A program made the position numbers and the translations under genes. This document shows positions 43,783 through 49,454 of a stretch of DNA of 49,454 nt, piece after piece. Origin of the DNA: Nostoc sp. PA-18-2419 (GTDB lineage: Bacteria; Cyanobacteriota; Cyanobacteriia; Cyanobacteriales; Nostocaceae). The notes beneath the pieces are model-generated. The model was not told the origin of the DNA, did no database searches, and was given only the letters and a program-made list of their open reading frames with translations. Position 1 is the stretch's first letter, and each line of letters begins with the position of its first letter. The stretch lies in assembly GCF_005869855.1 (NCBI RefSeq), contig NZ_SZNH01000004.1:149433-198886 (forward strand), written 5' to 3'.

Positions 43783-44884
43783 TTATACTGATAGTAAGCT
43801 GCCAAGAGCATTTAAGAAAGCATATCTTTTCGTGTTGAGAGCCAGTTGCTACCCTACGGGTCCCGTGTTAGCGGTACAAGCCGACGGCAGTTCCTCTTTG
43901 GGGAAACCACCTTTGTGCGGACTGCCTTGGGAACCTGTCCAACGCACTGGCTCCTGTTGACGGTTGAGAGTTAACCGTCAGCAGCCAACGAACTTAGGAA
44001 GTAACTGTGCAATTTAAAAGCGTAATTATACTAAGTTGCATTTTGTTCTAGTAGCTTGGCTCTGCTGAGATTGCTTCCTTGCGCTCCGCTCCAATCGCAA
44101 TCACACAATACTATTATCTTTGAGAGCAACTTGGTATCACCAGGCAAGTCTCAAACATTTCTTTGATGAACTCAACGCTCAGACAAAACAAATTACCATT
44201 TTTTTTATAAGTTTTAGCAGATATATATGCTGTTGTAATTTGCATTAAAGACAATAATTTAACTATCTTCTATTATTTTAAAAATATAAATTGAAAACCT
44301 TGATTTAAATTAATTCTGTAAATATACTGATACAGGTTTGTGAAATAGCTAAGAAACTTAAGTGTTACAACCATAGTCGAAAGCCTATATGTCTTTTTTG
44401 TTTCTTCTCTATAACTTAAGGAGTATAATTTTCCCAAACCAGTGTTAATTGTCAGCAAATTGATATATTTCTACGCACTTATTTATAAAAACTTATTTAA
44501 AAAAATTTTTCTATATATATGCTTGGTGTTAAGAGGTATTAAAAAATCCTTATTAAAGAATGTTGCAAAGACTTGATTTAATTGCTAACGTGTGTATGAA
44601 AACGATGCTGATGAGCGCTCGGATCTAGGAGAAGTAAAATCTATGAGCTATATGCATTCAGCCAAGTACGTTGGGGTTTGACGAGTTAAAAACGAGAAAC
44701 TTCTGTCTCATATAGACAATGTATGAGGGATTGCAGATTAACCAAGAAATATCTCGTTGCTAAAGGCTTAGTTTCAGTTTGATTTATTTGTCTTATCTTG
44801 TGCCGACAAGGGAGTAGCTGTTGATTGTGTTTGTCGGCAATAACGAAGAATTTGGTAAGACTTAGATTTTGGAGAATAAAACCT
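43783..44884. other. 1.1-kb spacer with a nested palindromic element
   Basis: No gene. 43839-43953 is a repeat element closed by GAGCCAGT and ACTGGCTC (perfect 8-bp arms) with a second stem GGCAGT/ACTGCC inside (43886-43926). Next to it TGACGGTT and AACCGTCA (43958-43980) form a hairpin. 44000-44880 is AT-rich with nothing I can support, apart from GGAG before ATG 44885. Confidence 0.7.
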
Positions 44885-45757
44885 ATGGAGATTCAAGGTA
44901 AAGTAGCTCTAATTACAGGGGCTTCCCGTGGTATTGGTAGGGCAATCGCCCTTGAACTAGCTAAACAAGGCATCAAGCGGCTGATATTGGTAGCACGCGA
45001 TCGCCAGAAGTTAGTTGAGATAGCGAACAAAATTGAGGCGATGGGTGTCGAGACTGCGATCGTTGCCTTAGATTTGACTCAGCCAACAGTTGTAAATATT
45101 GCCATTGCCCAAGTTTGGCGCAACTATGGCCCGATTCATTTGCTGGTTAATTGTGCCGGAGTCGCATATCAAAGCTCGTTTTTGCAATCTAAACTATCCC
45201 AAGTTCAAGAAGAACTTTCTGTGAACTTATTAGGAATGTACAACCTGACGAGTCTGATCGCTCGACGTATGGCCAGCCAAAAGCAAGGAACAATTATCAA
45301 TGTATCGAGTCTGATGGGGAAAGTTGCAGCTCCAACAATGGCGACTTACTCAGCTACCAAATTTGCCATCTTGGGATTTACCCAAGCTTTACGTCAGGAA
45401 CTCGCCCAATACAATATCCGAGTGATTGCATTATTACCTTCCTTGACAGACACAGACATGGTGCGCGACTTAAAATTATTTCGCTGGGTGATCCCGATGA
45501 CTCCCCAACAAGTAGCTCAAGCACTCGTCGCGGGAATGCAAAATAATTCAGCAGAAATTTTAGTAGGGTGGCAAAGTTATCTTGCTGTGTGGTGTCAACG
45601 TATTGCTCCTTGGTTGTTAGAACTAATTTTACAAATAGCAACTCCACCAGCACTAAGAAGACAACCTTCTGAAAAACCGAGTTTTTTCACAAAAATCCAG
45701 CGTTTTGGCGATTTGTTTTTGTTCAGAAAAAATCAATGTCAGGCCAAATCGCTGTAA
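44885..45757 (+). CDS. short-chain dehydrogenase/reductase (SDR)
   Basis: 290 residues from ATG 44885, which follows GGAG at ten bases; the in-frame extension upstream is not protein-like. The Rossmann motif TGASRGIG is at 11-18, NAG-type LLVNCAG near 87-92, and the catalytic set is Ser141, Tyr155 and Lys159 (NVSSLMG, YSATK), so it is a complete classical SDR using NAD(P)H. The substrate cannot be inferred. A basic C-terminal tail of about 40 residues follows the fold. Confidence 0.93.
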   Translation: MEIQGKVALITGASRGIGRAIALELAKQGIKRLILVARDRQKLVEIANKIEAMGVETAIVALDLTQPTVVNIAIAQVWRNYGPIHLLVNCAGVAYQSSFLQSKLSQVQEELSVNLLGMYNLTSLIARRMASQKQGTIINVSSLMGKVAAPTMATYSATKFAILGFTQALRQELAQYNIRVIALLPSLTDTDMVRDLKLFRWVIPMTPQQVAQALVAGMQNNSAEILVGWQSYLAVWCQRIAPWLLELILQIATPPALRRQPSEKPSFFTKIQRFGDLFLFRKNQCQAKSL

Positions 45758-46095
45758 CTATTAAGCTGTTCCACATTTAACTTGCATAATTAGAGCGGGC
45801 AAGATGCCCACTCCACAAGAGTTATAGAAATTTTAGATATGCAAACTAGATGTGGTTTAGCTTATCCTACTGTTAATACCTTAGCCCTGTTTTGTCACTC
45901 TCACTAAAACAATAATCTCAGCTAAATTTTGAGACTTTGATTCAATCAGGTTTGAGGCTTTAATTTCTAACATCAACTAGAATTTATAGACAAAAAGTTG
46001 AAACTAAAGCCCCATAACCGTTTGGACGATTGGATTATCTCAAAATGACAAAATAGGGATAAACATCAAATTCAGCATTTCCTTGGCTACTTTTA
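45758..46095. other. spacer between convergent genes
   Basis: No gene. A small hairpin GGGCAAGATGCCC lies near 45798; nothing else stands out. Confidence 0.5.
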
Positions 46096-47343
46096 TTAAG
46101 AAAATGACTTATTTTCTGGAAGTCTCTTAAGTCGCTTGGCTTTAGCCTTCGGCAACAAAGTAACACTCGCAGTGCCAAGAAGCGCTAATAAGCCGAAAGT
46201 AGAAGTTGATTCAGGAACAGACTTGGGATTCTCAATTCTGATAACTTGTCCTTCTCCTGGGCTATCGCCTCGATTTGTTACGTAAATATCACCGTCAGCA
46301 CCAATAGTCAAAGCAGTAGGAGACTCTAATCCATTGCCACTAAGAATAGTTGTGCGAGTCCCATCCTTAGCTATTTTAATTACAGAACCATCTAGATTAC
46401 CTTTCCACAGTGACTGATTAGCGTATTGCAAAGCATACAAATTACCCTGAGGATCGAAAGTTAAGTCAGTAAGTTGAGTAAAGCCATCAGCATAGACTGT
46501 TGGTTGACCATCAGCACCAATTCGGTAGATTTTGGCCTCACCTTCTGGAAAAGGAAAACCAGTTAATTGGCTAATATAATAAGCACCATCTGGACCTTTG
46601 ACAACATTTGTGGGTACTGCTTGAATTTCAAATGGCGATGACGATGGGCCAGTGGGAAAAATTGGATTAGTTATTGTTTGTCGGGGAATTGTGGCGATCG
46701 CTTTTAAATTACTTCCATCAGTACCTACGCTTAGTAATTCATTAGCACCCGTATCAACTGCAACAATCTTATTTCCATCTAAAAGAAGAGAGAAGGGATT
46801 GCTAATTAGATCGCCTCCATCAGGATTATTTGCAAGTTCATAATTAGCTAAATCAGCCACACTAGTCCAAGAATTTGTATTAAAATTAGCAGTGATGATT
46901 TTTCCTAAGTCAGTGTTACCTAATGTAGCGCGAAATGTGGGATTAGAAGCATACCCAACTGCAATATAAGGCTTGCCACTGGCATCAAATTTGATATCAT
47001 GAGGCCCAGCAGTATCAGTACCATCTGGTAATGCTAAAGAGGGAAGTCCTGTAAGTACACGTTCTTGCGTACCATTTGCAATTTTTGTCACTGCACCAGT
47101 TGTGCCATAACATAAAGATTGACCTGCGGCACTCGGTGAAGGAACACAAGCTCCATTTCCGCCTGTTCCTGCCTCTGTGACATAAAGACTACCGTCAGGA
47201 GCAAAAGTTAGACCTCGTGGACTATTAAGATCATCAGCAATTACTGAAAACGATGCCGCCTCTGCTGCTTTGATTCCTGAAAAAGTAGCAATACAAGCAC
47301 TCAAAAATGTAATCCCAAATTGGTTTAGTTTCATTAATACCAT
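46096..47343 (-). CDS. ScyD/ScyE-family secreted propeller protein with PEP-CTERM
   Basis: 415 residues. The signal peptide ends near GIKAAEAASFS (about residue 30). Repeated DSLYVTEAG, GPHDIKFDASGKPYIAV, VKGPDGAYYISQL, LTFDPQGNLYALQY and LTIGADGDIYVTNRG units form a beta-propeller as in the ScyD/ScyE family, whose founding members are encoded in scytonemin clusters. A C-terminal VPESTSTFGLLALLG with a basic tail (KAKAKRLKR) is a PEP-CTERM-type sorting signal, so the protein is exported and then anchored or processed by exosortase. No scytonemin biosynthesis gene is in the window, so its role here is open. Confidence 0.92.
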   Translation of the reverse strand: MVLMKLNQFGITFLSACIATFSGIKAAEAASFSVIADDLNSPRGLTFAPDGSLYVTEAGTGGNGACVPSPSAAGQSLCYGTTGAVTKIANGTQERVLTGLPSLALPDGTDTAGPHDIKFDASGKPYIAVGYASNPTFRATLGNTDLGKIITANFNTNSWTSVADLANYELANNPDGGDLISNPFSLLLDGNKIVAVDTGANELLSVGTDGSNLKAIATIPRQTITNPIFPTGPSSSPFEIQAVPTNVVKGPDGAYYISQLTGFPFPEGEAKIYRIGADGQPTVYADGFTQLTDLTFDPQGNLYALQYANQSLWKGNLDGSVIKIAKDGTRTTILSGNGLESPTALTIGADGDIYVTNRGDSPGEGQVIRIENPKSVPESTSTFGLLALLGTASVTLLPKAKAKRLKRLPENKSFS

Positions 47344-47974
47344 CCTAAAATTAAATTTTTGTAGAAATGGAATTTTACAATCGAGAAATTCTAATATTTT
47401 CTATGTAGATAGTGAGTAAGGAATAGGGCTAGAGGCTTTTTGAGTTGAGGGTAAGTTTTTTTTACACAATCAAATCATAGTCCTATAAACCTTTATTGCT
47501 ACGTTTAATGAATTAAGACATATAATCAATCTTTTAACCCTTGTACAGAGTGAATTGTGAATCTTATAATAAGTCTATTTGTTGCAACATTGGCCAATTA
47601 GAGAAGTTTAAAAATTTTTTTAATTGATTAGGACTTATACCATTTCTCTAAAAGAGGGCAACAGATTCAAACCCAAAAACCCAGATGAAATCTGAATTTT
47701 GTAAATTTGGATTGTATTATACCATTTACAAAAATCTTTGCAACACATAAATCAGGTATAGGGATGTACAGATGTACGCCCTAATTAACCAAATCAAATA
47801 GTAGTCCTGTAGTTCACAAGACGCTTGGTTTTGCGGAAATTTATCTATTAAGGCAAACTATTCTTGAGACAGGAGGGAGGAAAAAGCTTAACCGAAAACG
47901 TTACATAAAGTTGCAGTTCAAAAAGTGTTGTGCGATCGCATAATTAAACATACCTTGTTTCGGAGCAACCAGAA
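47344..47974. other. spacer before the GH57 gene
   Basis: 631 bases, AT-rich, no gene. It contains ATACCATTT spaced copies near 47639 and 47719 and a HIP1-like GCGATCGC at 47932. GGAG nine bases before ATG 47975 supports that start. Confidence 0.6.
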
Positions 47975-49454
47975 ATGCTGACATTACCTACCAATCTCTC
48001 CTTTTTGCCCGAAATCATTGATGGCTTGCCGAATATTTCTGGTTGGGAAGCAGAGGTTCTCTCTGTAGTTAACCATGATGCTCCTGTTTTTTTACCAACA
48101 ACAAATATTAAGTTAGATGACGTAAATGCTGTATTTGCGATCGCTTTACACATGCACCAGCCTACAATCCCTGCTGGATATGGTGGTACATTCATCAGCA
48201 ATCTGCAATACATGTTTCAACATCCCAATGAAGGCGATAACCATAATGCAGGGCCTTTTGCTTATTGTTACAGCCGCATGGGAGAATTTATTCCTGAACT
48301 TGTAAATCAAGGTTGTAATCCCCGTGTGATGTTGGATTACTCAGGTAATCTTTTGTGGGGACTCAGGCAAATGGAACGCAGTGATGTTCTTGATAACTTG
48401 AAACGCATCACTTGCGATTCAAGTTATCAACCTTATGTAGAATGGCTGGGTACAATGTGGAGCCATGCTGTTGTTCCTTCCACTCCCATAGCAGACATTA
48501 AATTACATATAATTGCATGGCAGCATCACTTTGCAGCAATTTTTGGTTGGGAAGCATTAGCGCGAGTTAAAGGATTTTCACCTCCAGAAATGCACCTACC
48601 AAATCACCCTGATGTCCTGTTTGAATTTGTGAAAGCGCTCAAAGAATGTGGATATCGCTGGCTACTCGTTCAAGAACATTCTGTAGAAACAATTAGTGGT
48701 CAATCTCTCAGCCATAAACATTTACCATATCGTCTGATTGCTCGTAATTCTCAAGGCGAAACAATTAGTATTACGGCTTTAATTAAAACTCAAGGTTCTG
48801 ATACTAAATTAGTTGCTCAAATGCAGCCTTATTATGAAGCAAAAACCTTATCTAAACAACAACTAGGAAGTGTATTCGTGCCACCGATAGTTAGTCAAAT
48901 TGGAGATGGTGAAAACGGCGGTGTGATGATGAATGAATTTCCTAGTGCTTTCAAACAAGCTTGGTGGGATATGGTAAATCATGGGGGAGGAAAATCAGGT
49001 GTTGTGGGGATGTGTGGTACAGAGTATTTAGAATTAATCGAAGCTGCTGGATGTAAACCTGAAGACTATCCAACTTGCCAACCGATTGGACAGCATCAGA
49101 TTTGGGAGCGAGTTCCATCAGAAAATTGCCAACCTGAGGCTGTAGAGAATGCCATTCAAGAATTAAAACAAATCAACCATAATTTTCACATGGATGGAGG
49201 CTCATGGACAAATCATATTAGTTGGGTGAAAGGGTATGAAAATGTCTTGTCTCCCATGTATGAATTAAGTAGCTTATTCCATAATGAGTTTGATAAATTA
49301 CAACAAAATAACTCAGTAGAACCTGTTACTAGACAAACCGAATATCGTAATGTTCTTTTACATAACCTTTTGCTAGAAACTAGTTGTTTTCGTTATTGGG
49401 GACAAGGTGCTTGGACTAATTATGCAGAAGAAATTTATCAACGAGGTAAAAGCT
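47975..49454 (+). CDS. glycoside hydrolase family 57 protein, partial at the right edge
   Basis: From ATG 47975 the frame stays open to the end of the window (493 codons); the 3' end lies outside. GGAG nine bases upstream supports the start. The N-terminus carries the family 57 first region ALHMHQPTIPAGYGG, then VMLDYSGNLLWGLRQM, WLGTMWSHAVVP, and WQHHFAAIFGWEALARVKGF. The family acts on alpha-glucans and related polymers through a retaining mechanism, usually inside the cell; which polymer applies here is unknown. The neighbour upstream, a ScyD-like propeller gene, is divergent. Confidence 0.92.
   Translation, partial: MLTLPTNLSFLPEIIDGLPNISGWEAEVLSVVNHDAPVFLPTTNIKLDDVNAVFAIALHMHQPTIPAGYGGTFISNLQYMFQHPNEGDNHNAGPFAYCYSRMGEFIPELVNQGCNPRVMLDYSGNLLWGLRQMERSDVLDNLKRITCDSSYQPYVEWLGTMWSHAVVPSTPIADIKLHIIAWQHHFAAIFGWEALARVKGFSPPEMHLPNHPDVLFEFVKALKECGYRWLLVQEHSVETISGQSLSHKHLPYRLIARNSQGETISITALIKTQGSDTKLVAQMQPYYEAKTLSKQQLGSVFVPPIVSQIGDGENGGVMMNEFPSAFKQAWWDMVNHGGGKSGVVGMCGTEYLELIEAAGCKPEDYPTCQPIGQHQIWERVPSENCQPEAVENAIQELKQINHNFHMDGGSWTNHISWVKGYENVLSPMYELSSLFHNEFDKLQQNNSVEPVTRQTEYRNVLLHNLLLETSCFRYWGQGAWTNYAEEIYQRGKS

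Noticed and set aside
43890-43915. Yfr2-type RNA loop (GGGGAAACCACC)
   Set aside because: Resembles the loop only in part, lies within a palindromic repeat, and lacks the expected flanking stem and terminator.

Overview
This window looks like chromosomal DNA from a filamentous, heterocyst-forming cyanobacterium (Nostoc/Anabaena type). The evidence is frequent HIP1-like GCGATCGC octamers, heptanucleotide tandem repeats (STRRs) in spacers, a hetF-type CHAT protease gene next to an NsiR1-type small-RNA array with TCCGGA (DIF-class) promoter motifs, a heterocyst-type alternative terminal oxidase operon, PEP-CTERM and SLH proteins, and many small palindromic spacer repeats. No phage, plasmid, IS transposase, CRISPR array, rRNA or tRNA was recognised.

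Layout. 1-1.6 kb: a 21-bp tandem array followed by what appears to be the decayed 3' end of a ROCO (LRR-Roc-COR) gene, split by an in-frame stop. 1.6-5.6 kb: hetF on the minus strand, and divergent from it an array of seven NsiR1-like units on the plus strand; five keep TCCGGA or TCCGGT exactly 38 bp before the RNA-like part. 6-12.5 kb: a thioredoxin-like protein, a small cyanobacterial protein, a membrane subtilase, a DUF2237 protein, and a two-gene cheB plus hybrid histidine kinase unit. 13.2-17.9 kb: two overlapping DUF2231 membrane genes followed by cytochrome oxidase subunits II, I and III. Subunit II has lost the CuA ligands, so this is an ARTO-type (probable quinol) oxidase, comparable to heterocyst Cox3. 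18.2-25 kb: molbindin, a membrane protein, an FTR1-type iron permease, an ACC deaminase/D-cysteine desulfhydrase family enzyme with an in-frame repeat insertion, a Fic protein, a methyltransferase and a small protein.

25.3-36 kb: a membrane coiled-coil/TPR protein built on eight 29-residue repeats, a DUF1565/SLH beta-helix protein, a secreted polysaccharide lyase preceded by a six-unit 21-bp array, mnmA, a SPOR-like secreted protein and the bifunctional NAD(P)H-hydrate repair enzyme. 36.5-39.9 kb: three co-oriented PRC-barrel/DUF2382 paralogues. 40-49.5 kb: an MFS transporter pseudogene, a Kir-type potassium channel, a DUF1400 alpha/beta hydrolase, a short-chain dehydrogenase, a ScyD/ScyE-family PEP-CTERM propeller protein, and a glycoside hydrolase family 57 gene that runs off the right edge.

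The strongest functional themes are heterocyst development (hetF plus the NsiR1 array, whose first unit lies antisense to the hetF leader) and probable heterocyst respiration (the ARTO operon). The most distinctive sequence-level theme is repeat invasion: short repeats abut start codons without a Shine-Dalgarno sequence (coxB, nnr) and lie in frame inside two enzyme genes. All functional assignments come from reading motifs; no search or folding was run.
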